Assembly (NCBI GenBank): GCA_018524725.1
Contig: JAEUWP010000221.1
Location: 1 to 64,000 of the forward strand
Direction: 5' to 3'
Source: Podaxis mareebaensis
Lineage: Eukaryota > Basidiomycota > Agaricomycetes > Agaricales > Agaricaceae
Length of the DNA: 64,000 nt
A program made the translations under genes and the position numbers. Positions 37,428-50,300 of this stretch are shown here, one piece after another. The stretch's first letter is position 1. Each line of letters begins with the position of its first letter. The notes below the pieces were generated by a model. It saw nothing but the letters and a program-made list of their open reading frames with translations, had not been told where the DNA came from and ran no database searches.

Positions 37428-39455
37428 CTAAGCATGTTCTACCGCATCCCCGTCATTCCCTAACGTCATATCATCAAACTCCTCCAACAACTCATCCAAC
37501 TTGATCTCCGGGAAATCGGGCTCGTCCTCCGCCTCCTCGTCTTCCCCAGCACCAGTTCCAGACTCACCCATATCCACATCCATCGCACCCTGGTGTTGCT
37601 CCCTCTCCTGTCCCTTCCTCTTCCTCGAGCCTCCATGCGCAGGTCCACTCGCGCCAGGCCCAGTCATCTTCACATCCTTCCCTCCACCCTCACGATCATC
37701 TTTCACCTTGTACAAATTCACACCGGCACGCATCTCGGGATCCTCCTCCAAATCCCTCAAAAACAACTCATAATCCTCCTCCACCTTCCTCTGATCCCTC
37801 CCACCCAACCTACCCACCACACCCCTCCCCGAACCCGACTCACCCTCCTCCCCAGCCTCCTTCGCAATACTCTTCAACTTCCAATTCCTTGCCCGAGACT
37901 TTTTCCTCCGATTCGGATAAGTCTTTTTCACGAGTATGATATCCGGGATGAGGTTTGTCGGGAGGGATGAGAAGTCGTCGGAATTGTAATTGGCGTTGGT
38001 GAGGTGGTACCCTAGTGCGGTGTCACCTGGTTGGAGGATGGCGCCGAGGTGAGTACGAGTGTGGAAGATGGTTGTTGCTTGGCCTGTTGCTTCGAAATCC
38101 ATCACGTCGTCTTCTGGTATTCCCGTTCCGCCTGCACTGGAACGGAATGCGCCGGCCAAGGCGACTTGGGCATCGGCCATGACGAATTTACCTCGGGATT
38201 TGGAGTAGTCTGGTTCGATGTCGAGGATGGTGAACTCGACGAGGTCTGTGACGCTCGCGAGGGATTCGAAGGGTTGTCGCCAGTAGATTGTAGGTGGGAT
38301 GTCGCATGTGCGGAGGGTGGCGACGTCCATGAGTTGGAGAGAGTTGCCGACGCGGGTGCAGATTGTTAGGGGGTGGATGTTGGAGAGGGAGCGGGCGAGT
38401 TTGGGAGGGATGCAGACGAGGTCGTCTTTGCATATTGGGACAATTTCGACGGAGTAGGTGAATTTGAAGTTGGCGGTGTTGGAATGGGTGTCGGAGGAGA
38501 GGAGCTGTTCGGAGGATTTTGAGCTGGAAAAAGTTGATGAATGGTATGAGTTAGTGGGCGGGAGATTTTAGGATTGGCTGGTGTGTGCGTACCGGACTGG
38601 GACGACGCCGTTGAGGAATTCAACCATTTTGATGGCATGACTTCGTTGACTATAGAAGAAGTCGAGGCCATCGCGGACTTCTTTGACTGAAACTGTATCC
38701 TTTTGCGCGTTGTGCTTGAGAATAAGCTGCTCTAGATACAGGAATGTCCGCTTGTGGGACACCTTTTGACGAACTTGGACAAGGGCCTTCCACGTATTCT
38801 TGGCCGCTAGCCTAGCGCAGTCCGGACACTGGCCGTACTGAACCAGGAACTCGATCTCGAAGGTCTGTTCGAGAATGGTGTTCGTAAGAACCTGTCATGC
38901 GAAGAATCAGCTGCTATTCAGCTCGAAGGAAGGAAAGAAGCGCCAAGACAAACCTCTTTCTGAATCGTTATCGCCACCCTCAAACGCTTCGAATGAGGCT
39001 CGGTCCAGATGAACCGGGCATCAGTGAGTCGTACTTTATTGAGACCCTTAAGCTTTTTGAGGCATATCGAGAGGAGTTCAGGAGACTCGGGTCTGGCGAT
39101 TGTCCATGCGGAGGGTGGAGATAGAAACCGCTCGCAATTGCGGCAATAAGCAACCGAGGCTGGAAGGAGGGTCAGGTGCGGGAATGGCTTGCGGGTGGGG
39201 TGATGATGCATTACCTTGCTTTGGGATGCCCTCGGTTATGTCGACACTAGGAGAGCGCGGTTTGAGAAGTGAACTGGACTGGGACTGAGTACTCACGTAT
39301 TGCGGAGACATGCGACGCAGAGGTTTGCAGAGTTGGGCACGATTGGAGTGCCTGGACAGGCTCAAGTTAGATTGGATCACTGGAAGGGGAGAGAAGGACG
39401 TACCGCAGTCTGCGCAGAGGACACGGTGGACAGCAGGGGCGGGCACAAACTCCAT
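37428..39455 (-). CDS. NMD3: 60S ribosomal export protein NMD3
   Basis: The start MEFVPAPAVHRVLCADCGT at 39455 fits the family N-terminus; an in-frame ATG 42 bp upstream is less likely. The conserved zinc-binding N-terminal part continues over several short exons: CADCGT, VPNSANLCVACLRN, DITEGIPKQ, YCRNCERFLSPP, and then LKKLKGLNKVRLTDARFIWTEPHSKR and the LVQYGQCPDC region. The long last exon carries LVCIPPKL, the YSKSRGKFVMAD region and an acidic, low-complexity tail (MDVDMGESGTG, DEEAEDEPDFPEIKLDEL) consistent with the nuclear export signal region of NMD3. Length is about 540 residues. Known: an adaptor linking the 60S subunit to exportin Crm1. It is divergent from the kinase gene at 39594, with 138 bp between starts. 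Confidence 0.96.
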
Positions 39456-39593
39456 CGCAGGTCGAGTGCAGAATATCTTCTCCAGATTGCTGATCAAAGA
39501 TCCTGCAAATTACTAGTCACGTGCTCGTTCATGCCCATCAGGCATCTATTATTAACGGTCATTATACTTCAGTGAACGCTACAAACCACCATA
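39456..39593. promoter_or_regulatory. Short divergent promoter, NMD3 / kinase gene
   Basis: Only 138 bp separate the NMD3 start (minus) from the kinase start at 39594 (plus), so both promoters must lie here or overlap the genes. AT-rich TATTATTAACGGTCATTATAC sits about 35-50 bp before the kinase ATG. Confidence 0.5.
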
Positions 39594-41486
39594 ATGCCTT
39601 TCAAACTCAATCCCGGGTCAGGAACTTGGAAGAAGGAACGAGAGCAGACTGCGAATAACAACAATTTGGGGGGTGCACTTCATTCCCTATCTTTGCTGCC
39701 CCCCTCATCCGCTCTCTGTGACTTGGCAGCGCCAAATGATTCGCTTGTAGGAGCGGAGCAAGCTGTTCCTGTACACACAACAAGTCCGTTTATGAACAAC
39801 AATGGGATAGGATGATATATGGCTGACTTATAACTCTCATCCCAGGTACTTCAAATGATCTTAGAAATATGATGCCCAGAACAGGATTTCAGTCAGACCC
39901 CCTCCCGGAGATTCATGACCCTTTGTCTACAAGCTTAGAGGTAGCGCTGGAGAATTGAAACGCTCTCATAGGTCTATTTATCTGACCCTCTTTCATGCAT
40001 CAAAGAATGAACAACTCCTGAGGACTCTAGAGAGTGTTTTGCGTAATGTGGAGAAGCGGAATGCACTGCTTGAATTGAAAGACGAACGCGCACAACTGAT
40101 GATAGACTTTTTAGATTTTGTGAGTGTCTCGCTAATCATTTGGTCGATTCCGATTCATCGACCCGATCTTGCTTCACAGGTTCTCTTGCAGCCGAATATC
40201 TCGATAGCCGCCCAGCTTCGAAAGCACACGACGATTGTGCTTTACCGGCTCTGCAAGTCTACAAACCTCTATCCTCAGTGTTACGTCCAGAAGGGGATAG
40301 AAATCGATGCCCTCGAAGATGGCGGAGCGTTCAGTGATGTTTTCCGGGGACACAAGGGCGGAAAAATCCTCTGCGTGAAGCTTGTGCGTACCCAACAAAA
40401 GTCGGATACCGACGCCGTGTTGAGGGTACATTTTTCCATTCTTCTGAGGTTCCCTCACCGCTCATTCGTGTTACCACTAGGTGTACGCCAAGGAAGCAAT
40501 CCTGTGGGGCCAATTGGATCATCCGAACATAGCGCCTTTCTATGGTGTTTATTACCTGGATGGGGCACGTGAACGGGTCTGCCTTGTGTCCCTCTGGATG
40601 AACAATGGTAATATTGTCAAGTATCTGAAAAACAATCGCGATGTGCCACGAGAACCACTTGTCAGTGTTCCGTTTCTTCAGTGACTCCCTGGTTACTCAA
40701 TTTGGTTCCAAGGTCTATGACATCGCCCTTGGTCTTGAGTATCTTCACTCGCAGAACTTAGTCCATAGTGACCTCAAAGGGGTACTGTGCACCCTTGATT
40801 GTTTGCTTGGATCATATTTTTGATTTTGTGGGCACAGATGAATATCCTTATACATGACGTTGGAAGGGCCTGCATCACCGATTCGGATTGTCTTTCCTCC
40901 GAACCGACCAAACATTAACCTATGCGATCGGAGCAAGCACTGTCCGGGGTTGTACATATCGTTGGGCTGCTCCTGAATTAGTTGAAGAGGAGGGTGTCCG
41001 CCCAACCCTCGCGAGCGACATATGGGCTTTCGGATGTGTCTGTTTCGAGGTGCGTGGGTATATGTTGTCCCTCTTGCACATTGGTTGAACTTCCTGTTAC
41101 AGGTGCTGACTGGGTCACCCCCGTTCCCCGAATGCCAAGAAGACTCGGGAATTATTCTAAGGTTAAGTCGACATCAGTTGCCAAGCGGATCAAAACCAGC
41201 GGAAGTCCTAGCAGGAGTTGATGAGTACATGTGCAAACTAATGAATCGCCGTTGGAATGTAAATCCCAAGGAGCGTCTGTCGTGCCAGGAAATTTTAGAA
41301 GAATTGAAATCAAAAGGATTAACACGAGAAGCTGCTGGTGAGGCACAGGGTAGCATGGGAGATCACAAGCAGCATTTCCGGGCAGCTTTGGGGGAGAATA
41401 TGGATATGTCAGTCGATCTGACTGAGGTTGCAACAATTTTCGATGAAGTGTGTTGTTTTCTCAATCGTCGTGTTTTTGGGGGTTAA
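39594..41486 (+). pseudogene. Single-domain TKL-type kinase with a frameshift in the DFG motif
   Basis: The model starts MPFKLNPGSGTWKKE at 39594. Splices give a low-complexity N-terminus, then NEQLLRTLESVLRNVEKRN and the same linker helix found before each domain of the two-domain kinases. The kinase domain has GGAFSDVFRG, LCVKLV, HPNIAPFYG, HSDLKG, MNILI, then GRACITD. At 40880-40885 one base is missing, so GAT TTC GG reads GATTCGG: the reading frame leaves DFG and soon hits a stop, while the next frame continues perfectly (LSFLRTDQ, RWAAPELV, DIWAFGCVCFE) to the stop at 41486. Everything else looks functional. It may be a young pseudogene, a polymorphic null allele or a sequencing error. 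No CxxCH module and no second domain were seen. Confidence 0.8.
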
Positions 41487-42163
41487 CCAGGTTTTGGCAG
41501 CTTTGAGGCCATTTGGAAGATACTCCCCTAGTGGATCGTGGCAGGTGGCACCTATCGCCATGATGTTGGTACCGAGCTCAAGTTATGATTGTGAATTGTG
41601 AATGAAGTCGAGATCTGGGAAGGAGTGATTCTGACAACTGTATGCATGTACAAACTTGTAGCTATCGTCCACTGTAATATATGGTTAACGCCAAAAATTC
41701 GCCCGAGTTTGCTCAATTTTTGCTCACAGACCTGGTTGTCCCAGGTGGGTCTCCTAGCGATCCACCAGGCTCGTGGCATTTCTCACTGGGTATGAGGGTG
41801 AAGGACCCAGACTGGGGACGTGTTTTTAGGCTTAGTGAGCACCTTAGTGGACGAAATGCGCTTATGATCAATAAATTCATATTCTGTCGCAGCTTCCTCA
41901 GCCAGGCGTGACAAGGACCCGAATTTATGTTTCTTGCTGTACGTTGAATCGGAATATGAAAAAGGTTGGATATTGTAGGGTATACAAGGATACATGGGGA
42001 ATGTATGGGACGAGATTGTTGGATATACAAGAATGCACGGGGAAAGAATGCACGGGGAAAGTACGAGACCGAGACAAGGAGGGAAGGGGAAGAGCGCAAA
42101 GTAGGGGGGAGCACAAAGGTGGTGCGAAGTATGGTAATCCTCCTCTCTGAACAATACAGAACC
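41487..42163. other. Intergenic between kinase relative and WW-domain gene
   Basis: Convergent 3' flanks. Apart from a 15-bp tandem repeat at 42031-42060 nothing was recognised. Confidence 0.5.
42031..42060. repeat. Perfect 15-bp tandem repeat, two copies
   Basis: GAATGCACGGGGAAA occurs twice in a row without mismatch in the 3' flank of the WW-domain gene. Confidence 0.9.
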
Positions 42164-43838
42164 CTATGCTTGCTCCGCAGGGTCGGAGCTTACCAGGCCA
42201 CAACCCAGCCACTGGTGCACCAATCTCAGACCAATTTCAATCAGCTCCATTAATAGGTCTGGGGTCCCTTGCGGCAAATAAGCAGCATCCTTGTGTGGGC
42301 AATGCATCAACTGTGGGCCCTTAGAGATTAGGGTATACGAGCCAAGGCGTAAGAGTCCAATGTGCAACCAATGGCCGAAGAAGAAGACAAGTCCCCAGTT
42401 CAACAACGCAGTCGGAAGAGCGAAAACGAATGCCAGCTGCTGGAACCTGTATTTCTTCTGAGCGTGGCTACCAATCCAGGAAATCTGTGAAGAGGTCAGA
42501 CTCGTCTGAACTTTTATGGAGTCATCGAAAACGGACCGCATAAGTGGAGTTTCTGTGTTCGAGCATGCCATCATATCGTTGGATTAAAGCAAACGAAATC
42601 AGTAGGCTCGCGCTAAAGCATGCTGCTGAGGCAGCCGCAAAAGTTTGCGAAGCGAGAGGTAATGCAAAATCCCTGTGAAGGCTTTGAAAATGAGAGTAGG
42701 GGTAAGAATATGTTACAATGTAGTTGCGCAAACCACTCACAATAACATTAAGACAGCCACTATGAATCGTTCCCTCCATTCCTTGAGAGCGCTCTCTACG
42801 AGGGCATGGACACGGTAGGAGCATACATATTTGTCCAAGCAAAGAGAATTCATCTTGGTACGGTATCTCTCCGATTTCTTAAAGGTCACGAAGGACATAA
42901 TGCTCTTGCTATATCCCTCTCGCTCTTCATCATCGTCGACAAGCACAGACATTGTTGAATCAAGCCGAGGAGTCACTTCCCCATATTGATTGTAAAATCT
43001 ATTGTGCACTGACAAGATATTTAGAAAGGGAATGGCGATGCAGAATAGAGAAAGGACGTACAAATGAGGTGCCATGCACGGGCGATTATGCTTACAACTT
43101 CTGGTTCTTGCGTACGACCCCGACAACATTTCAGCAGATTGAGAAGGGCTTCTGTGTCCACAGGTGCATAAGAAAATGTAGAAGTTAATGACGTAATCTG
43201 ATCTATTTATACCAGAAGCTGTGTCAAGATAAAATTTCCCATTCCATTGCCCGGAATGCTTACCAGCTCTCGCATGAAAGAAGATATCCAAAAGCTTCAA
43301 GAGACTGCATTCGTGCAAACCACCAAAATGAGCGGGATAACGATCAGTGTGAAGCCAGAACTGAGCTTCAAGTGCAGTCCCTACCGTCTATCAGTAAGGA
43401 AGAGATCGTTCTTGGAAGAACGAACTTACTCAAATGCGCAGGAGAAACGACGTCATCAAGTCCAAGATCAGCGGTTTCGTAGTCCTCAAGCCAGAAAAGC
43501 ATCCGGTCCCTCCTGTCAACGACGTAGTATAGACAGTCCTTGTCCTCGTCGATACGGATACAAAGCTCCACGTCGGCAAGTTCAATCTTCCTCTCCTTGA
43601 TGCGCCAAGTGAGAAGATCGATCCACTTCTCCGCCTCTGCAGCGACATTCGGCGTGTAAATCCAGGACTCTGTGACAGTTGCAATCGGGCCGTTATGATA
43701 GAAGTAGACCTTTCCCTCTGATTGGACATAGGCAGACCATTGCGGCGGCAGGAGAGTAGGCCTGAGGTAGAATTTTCGTCGCTCGTTTTCTACGGGTGCT
43801 GATAGTGGTGTCTTACGATGAGCGGGTGCCGACATCAA
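42164..43838 (-). CDS. WW-like domain membrane protein, Agaricomycete family
   Basis: The start is MMSAPAHRK (43838, or the second Met at 43835). Six or so exons were spliced by eye. Near the N-terminus LPPQWSAYVQSEGKVYFYHN has the spacing of a WW domain (W ... Y-x-YHN), though the second Trp lies further away in TESWIYTPN. Then come YYVVDRRDRMLFWLEDYE, EAQFWLHTDRYPAHFG, LNLLKCCRGRTQEP, FYNQYGEVTPRLDS and a C-terminal part with two or three hydrophobic segments (TFAAASAACFSASLLISFAL, FVFALPTALLNWGLVFFFGH). This order of blocks recurs in uncharacterised mushroom proteins. Function is unknown; topology suggests a cytosolic N-terminal half anchored by the C-terminal half. Splices in the C-terminal third are the least certain. 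Confidence 0.7.
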
Positions 43839-44249
43839 TGGTTAAGCTAGTCGCTTGGCTTCTGAAGCGGCTGTGGGGTTACATAGATTCAAATTTCAGA
43901 GTAATTTCGAGACCCACCGGTCCAAACGCCTGTAGCGTGATTCGTCCAAGCCGGGGTGAGTGGGATAGAGTTCGCCGACTGGCATAGAGGGGCTCTGACA
44001 GGGGTTCATGTCTGACATGGTGATAGTTATGTGTGGGTGAGATCGATGCACCCTTACTAGTAGCTGAAGTGCTCGACTACCCAGCCACCACTCCCACGGG
44101 CTGTGCGGCCTTTGGAGGGTTCAAGGCCTGTTGAAGCACCACAATTACTTCAGTTCGTCTGTATCTCCTTCAGGCCTCATAATAGCGGGGCCTGTCACGT
44201 GATGGAATACCACTATCTGATAAGATATGTGAGGGATGCAATTCATCGT
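43839..44249. other. Upstream region of UGGT
   Basis: Spacer between divergent genes. It contains the palindrome CACGTG at 44196-44201, a generic bHLH/bZIP core. No gene was seen. Confidence 0.5.
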
Positions 44250-44261
44250 CACGTTGACGTG
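44250..44261 (+). promoter_or_regulatory. Palindromic CACGT-TG-ACGTG element upstream of UGGT
   Basis: CACGTTGACGTG forms two inverted ACGTG half-sites with a 2-bp spacer, 68-79 bp upstream of the UGGT start. The right half gives TGACGTG, the core of the unfolded-protein-response element bound by Hac1/XBP1-type bZIP factors. UGGT is an ER folding gene, so regulation by the unfolded-protein response is plausible but only inferred. Confidence 0.45.
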
Positions 44262-44328
44262 TCGGCTTCGTGTTTCCGTCTAAATATATCTCACTCCTTT
44301 GCTGAATCCACTAGCAACTCTAGGACAC

Positions 44329-47300
44329 ATGAAGCACGGGCTCAAACTGCTGGGCCCGTCCTTGTTCGTCCTCGCGGCTGGCGCTGTCAGCCCACCGGTC
44401 AGAGTTTCTCTCACTTCCTCTTGGCCAGCCCCTCCAGTCGTTCCTGAAATTCTGTAAGCAATATACCGCCGTGATCCATAACTTCCCTCTTACATTACCC
44501 AGCGAAACCGTAGCACTCGTCAATCCAGACGGCTTCTTCCCTCTCCTAGACCAGCTCACAGACCCCCAATCTTCCATTTTCGCGCAATCCGCTGCTCCGG
44601 AAGCACTATATCAAGCTGGAATCACCTCTGCAGTCGCACTTGGGATCCTCCAAGGTGCGGGCGATGTAGCAGAAGTGCAGATGAACCTTGCGCTGCACGC
44701 TGCCACGCCTAAGTTGGAGGCATTCTACCAGCACTATGAGGACAAGCATGCTAACAGTAAAGGCACTTCGTGTGGGTCGTGGGTGGATTGGTATGGACAA
44801 GTTGTGTGTGATATCGAGTCGCTCGTGCAGTTGGTTGGACGAGAGACTATCGATGCGTCGGAGAAGGCTAATGCAGAGTCGTGAGTTGCCTTGTGTTGTT
44901 GTATGGTGCCAGGATTGACGTTCTGTAGGACATACCCAAGGCCGAAGATTCTAACGTTCGACCATATATACCCACCTCCGAGCAAAGCCCTCGATAGGCC
45001 TCATCGGACAGCCATCCTCTATGCGACGCTGGATTCGAGCAACTTCAGGGAATTGCACAGTTATCTGTACACTCAAGCCAACAAACCCGTTCCGCATGCC
45101 GAATACGTCTTGCGTTATGTCCCTCCTCAGGGACTGAAGTCGGCGAGAAATTATCTTTCCGGCTATGGGGTGGCTCTGGACCTGAAGAAGATGGACTATT
45201 TGGCTGTTGATGACCGGCTTTCTTCCGGCAAGAGTACGTCCAGACCCTCAGTTTCATTCCGGTCCATCACCGACTTCCTTGACAGAGTCAGGTCAAAAGG
45301 GGGACTCTGAGCAACTCACCGATGAATCTTCCGGGCGCGAAATAGATCCTATCGTCACACTCATTCAAGCGCACCCTGAGAACGACACAGCGCCTGATAC
45401 CAAAACACCTCTCACCGAAGATGAGCTTCTCAGTACGCTCACCCTTTCCCTATTCAACAAAACAATTGACTAATACCTCAATAGCACTCGGGCGCAAAGC
45501 CGTCCAACTCATTGTAGAATCCTCCGACCCACTAACAGCCCTAACCCACCTCTCGCAAAACTTCCCTAAGTATGCAACGTCCCTCGCTAGACGCGTGCTT
45601 GTCAACTCCAGCGTCAACGCTGAACTGGTCTCAAACGCACAGAAAGTCCAAGGAGGACTGAATCTGTTCTGGCTGAATGGTCAACATGTCGATCCGAAGG
45701 ATGTCAACGTGTTTGGACTACTTGGATTATTGAAGAAAGAGAAAAGTCTGATGAGGAGTATCTTGAGTTTGGGATTGAATGGTGGTGGGGAGGCGTTGGA
45801 GGTGTTGACACATTCAAGTGTAGCTAACGCACAGAAGGATGGAGGTGTTACAGATGGGTTGTTCGATGCGAGTGACCGACCTGAGGAAGGGGGTGTGGTG
45901 GTTTGGTGGAACGATTTTGAGAGGGATACGAAGTACGTTTGTTATCTCCTCTTCGCTGAACATGAGTGCTGAAAACTGCGGCAGATATGCGCGATGGAGC
46001 CCGTCTCTGTACCAGGTACGGCTCTCATCCCCCTGTCTTGCCCGCGTCGCATAGAACTGAATACGGTATAGCTCCTCCAACCAATGTATCCCGGCGCATT
46101 CCCCACAATTAAACGCAACATCTTTAACATAGTCCTCGTCATGGACCTCTCTCAGACAAGTAACGTACACTTCATAACGACCACGGTGGCGAATGTCATA
46201 CAGCGGGGCCTGCCATTCCGGTTTGGCGTGGTTCCAATGGTGGATGACGACGCGAGTGCGTACAATTCATTTACTTCGTGTTGCGCTCGATGGAACATTG
46301 TATTGACGTTTTCTTTCTAGGTTTGAAGATGGCGAAAATGTTTTATCATATGATCCAGAAGTATGGACGGCAGAAGACATTGGCATTGCTCAGCGAGGTA
46401 AGCGCCTACCTCCATCATCGACAACGCCTCTAATCGCAATGCACTCATCACACTGCTCCGGTACATAGCTCGTTGACCTGGAGTCCCCGCCCGAATCTCA
46501 ACCACATATCATCCCTACTTCAACACTCAAGTCAGCCTACGACGAATTCATCTCTCAACAAGTCGAATCCGACGTGGACAAACTAGACGCGATCCTTGAG
46601 AGAATTGATGGTGAGGGTGCAGCGCCAGCGGAGAAGATTCGGAAGTATACAGAGAGACTAGGCGCGAGTAAGAAGGAATCGAAGAGTGGAAGGGGTCATG
46701 CGTTTTTCAATGGACGGTATTTGAGCTTGGATGATGTGAGGATCCTCATTGGACTTTTTTAGTTGAGACTCATGGTATGTGTTGGGATAGGACTTTTTGA
46801 GGGCTTTACAAGTAGAAGCTGGCCAACAAATGCAATACCTCCAAGAAAAGGTCCGTCCTTGTTTCTCTCCAACATCGGTCATTCACCTCTAACCTACATG
46901 CACCTGCTCGTTGGTACATAGGTTTACTCCGGCGCAATCTCAGACGAGAAAGACAAAACGCCCGACATGGGAACTTACTTCTACGACTTGCCCACTACGA
47001 GCAAACGCCGCAACAGGTATATCGTCCCCTCCAAGCCCGGTGGGCTGAAAATTGTCAACATGCCTGAAGTGTTGGCCAAGTCCGGGTTGGATGGGTTGCT
47101 CAAGGCGGGGTCGTGGATATATCCCGGTTCGTAAATTCTTCAATTCAGAAAGATTTGATCCTAACTCTTCGTTTTAGAGTCGGACAGCATCACATCGAGT
47201 TTATTCGTTGTTGCGGATTTTGATAGCGAAGCAGGGCGTGGTATCTTACTGCAAGCATTAGAGTCGCTCGTATGTGCTTCCTTCCTCCTTTGGCCTACCA

Positions 47301-50300
47301 ATAAGGTTCTGACGAATTATCGTTAGACTAAGGGCTCACAAACACGCATCACGTTCCTCCACAATCCCTCTTCTACCCCCATCTCTGCAGACCCGAAGCA
47401 GGTGCCGACGTCATGGACCCTCGCGCACCTCATCTCATCCCATGCGCTAGCTAAGAGTACACCCGAAACCCTCATGCGGGCCCTTGGTCTCTTGTCGCCC
47501 GTGGTAGAAGGTTCGCAATCGAAGCAGAAACCGTTGGACATAAGAGAAGCGTTGATTGGCCTTGGTGTTGACCCAGCATCTGAAGGTTCTGCGGGTGCAT
47601 ATGATCGATATGTCAAGGCTTCTCGGTTGGCAGCGAGGCAGTTGGGTGTGAAGGGTGGCGAAGTGGGCGTTGTTATCAACGGACGTGTGAGTCTCTTGTG
47701 TGTGAATCATAAAACAAGTGGCTGATGAGAGACGCGATTTGTTTTGTAGGTTGTTGCGCCACTTGAGAAAGACCAGTTCTTAGCGGCTGACTTTGCCGCA
47801 TTGGAGGATTACGAATATCGTAAGAGGGCTGTCCCAGTCGTCGAGGCGCTGAAGGCTGTGAAGAATAATAAAGACGAACTTGATAAGTGCGTTTCTGTTC
47901 ATAGTTTTGAAGGAATATCTATTGATTGGTCTCGCGTTGGGTAGAGCCTCATATGCGAACCTTGTGTCAATGCTTTCCTCCATCATTGCCTCGAGTCAGC
48001 AACCCGACCCGAGTGAAGCTGGGTTGTTTGACGCGCCCCAGAGACCGAGGAGCAGGAATTATCGGTTGTTAGAATCCAAGTATACGTGTGTATTCTCCTG
48101 ATCTACTCTCCCCCAGCTTGGTTGACGTTTGTTACAGTTCCTTCGAGTTTGGGAATAACCAGACGGCGTTATATCATATTGCTGTTGTGGTTGACCCCTT
48201 AAGTCCGACTGTGCAAAAGTGGTCAAGTCTCTTGAGGGTGAGCATTATTACATGATGGAGAGGACGATTGTTGACATGGATGTAGTGGTTGTCAACCGTA
48301 CCGGATGTGTTCATCGAGGTTCATTTGAACCCTGGGCGATATACGGATGTATGTGCTAAAGTTTCAACTTGGGGAAGGATCTTATTGATGTACTTGTAGA
48401 TGCCATTGAAACGATTCTATCGATACAACGTCCTCCCTTCTCTGTCATTTGACGAAGCTGGGTAAGCTTTGTCTTCGGTTGTCTATCATGTCACCTCCAC
48501 TCATTGGATGTCCCAGCAACGAAATTCCGGCCCAAGTTGTCTTTGAAGACCTCCCTACAGACCCTATCTACACCCTTGCAATGGACGTCCCTCCCTCCTG
48601 GCTTGTGCGCCCCCGCGAAGCCCTCTATGACCTCGACAACATCCTCCTCAACCAGCTCTCCGCCCCCGACACAAGCGTTGATGCAACCTTCTCCCTTGAC
48701 TACCTTGTCGTCGAAGGTCACGCCCGCGAAACTGCAACCCAAGCTCCCCCACGCGGCGTCCAACTCGAACTCGTGAAAATCAGCGACAAGACCCCCATCG
48801 ACGATACCCTTGTCGTCGCCAACCTGGGCTACCTGCAGTTCAAAGCCAAACCAGGTGTGTTCCAATTGGAGATCCGCGGTGAGGGGAGGGGTAGGAAGAT
48901 TTTCAGGATGGAGAGTGTTGGAAATGAGGGATGGGACAGTCCGGGTGTGGAGGAAGGTGGAGATGAGATAACATTGGTTAGTTTCGAGGGATTGACTTTG
49001 TATCCGAGATTGGCGAGGTTACCTGGAATGGAGAATGAGGACGTGCTTGAGGAGGAGAAGGGGGCTGAGCCGACGGTGTTGGAGAGTTTGAAGAGTAGGG
49101 TTTGGTCGATATTTAAGACGAAGGAGGAAGAAGTGGAGAAAGAGAGTGCGTTGACCGTGATGAAGGAACAGGCGGAAATTAACATTTTCACTGTGGCATC
49201 CGGCATGCTCTATGAGGTTCGCTTCAGTTCTCGACTTGAACAATCACTTACGTTCTGACGCTTCGACAGCGTTTCGCGTCGATCATGATCCTCAGCGTTC
49301 TCCGCAACACGAACAGCACCGTCAAGTTCTGGTTCATCGAGAACTTCTTGTCTCCATCTTTCCTCGTCAGTCCGACTCCCTTATTAGATATCTGGGCTAA
49401 CCGGTCTTTTGCAGGAATTCATTCCTCACATGGCGGAGAAATATGGCTTCCAATATGAACTCGTCACCTACAAGTGGCCGTCCTGGCTTCGCGCCCAGAC
49501 CGAGAAACAGCGGATCATTTGGGCATACAAGATCCTCTTCCTCGACGTCCTCTTCCCTATGGACCTGAAGAAAGTCATCTTCGTCGACGCTGACCAGATC
49601 GTGCGTGCAGACTTGAAAGAACTCGTGGATCTCGACCTTCAGGGAGCACCATATGGCTATACGCCAATGGGTGACGATAATACAGAGATGGAAGGGTTCA
49701 GGTTCTGGAAAACAGGGTATTGGAAGGACTTCCTCAAGGGACTGCCGTACCACATTAGGTGAGCAAAGAGCCTTCCGAGACTGACTGTTCCTGGGACTAA
49801 TCATGTCCATTTGGGATGCAGTGCGCTTTATGTTATCGACCTCGTGAAATTCAGGCAGGTACGGACGGCGTACCTTACACTACGCTCAGAACCATTTTGG
49901 CTCATTCGACCCTTTGTTCTAACTATAGATGGCAGCCGGGGTGCGTTGCAATGCGGTTTGTTAAGAACAATGGCCTTGACTAGGGTTATTCTAGGATATC
50001 CTACGCGGGCAATACCAACACCTATCCGCGGATCCTAACTCACTGGCAAATCTCGATCAAGGTAAACCTTGGCGTCTTGAGCTAGTAATGGATCCGGAAT
50101 ACTGACACAAACCATGCAGATCTTCCTAACAACCTCCAAAGAGAGGTCCCTATCGTAGGCTCAACATGAACTTGCTTGTGATTTCAGAGATACTCACGTC
50201 ACGCGGTCGTCCAGTTCTCCCTCCACGAAGACTGGCTATGGGTAAGTAAACTATAATAGCTGTAAACCTTTCCCTCGTCTGATCAGCCCTTGCCTAGTGC

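Noticed and set aside
37593..37970. Leucine/proline-rich plus-strand frame of 125 codons
   Set aside because: Shadow of the low-complexity NMD3 tail on the opposite strand.
42031..42060. Short tandem repeat as part of a CRISPR-like or satellite array
   Set aside because: Only two 15-bp copies without spacers, in a eukaryotic 3' flank. Simple duplication is sufficient.
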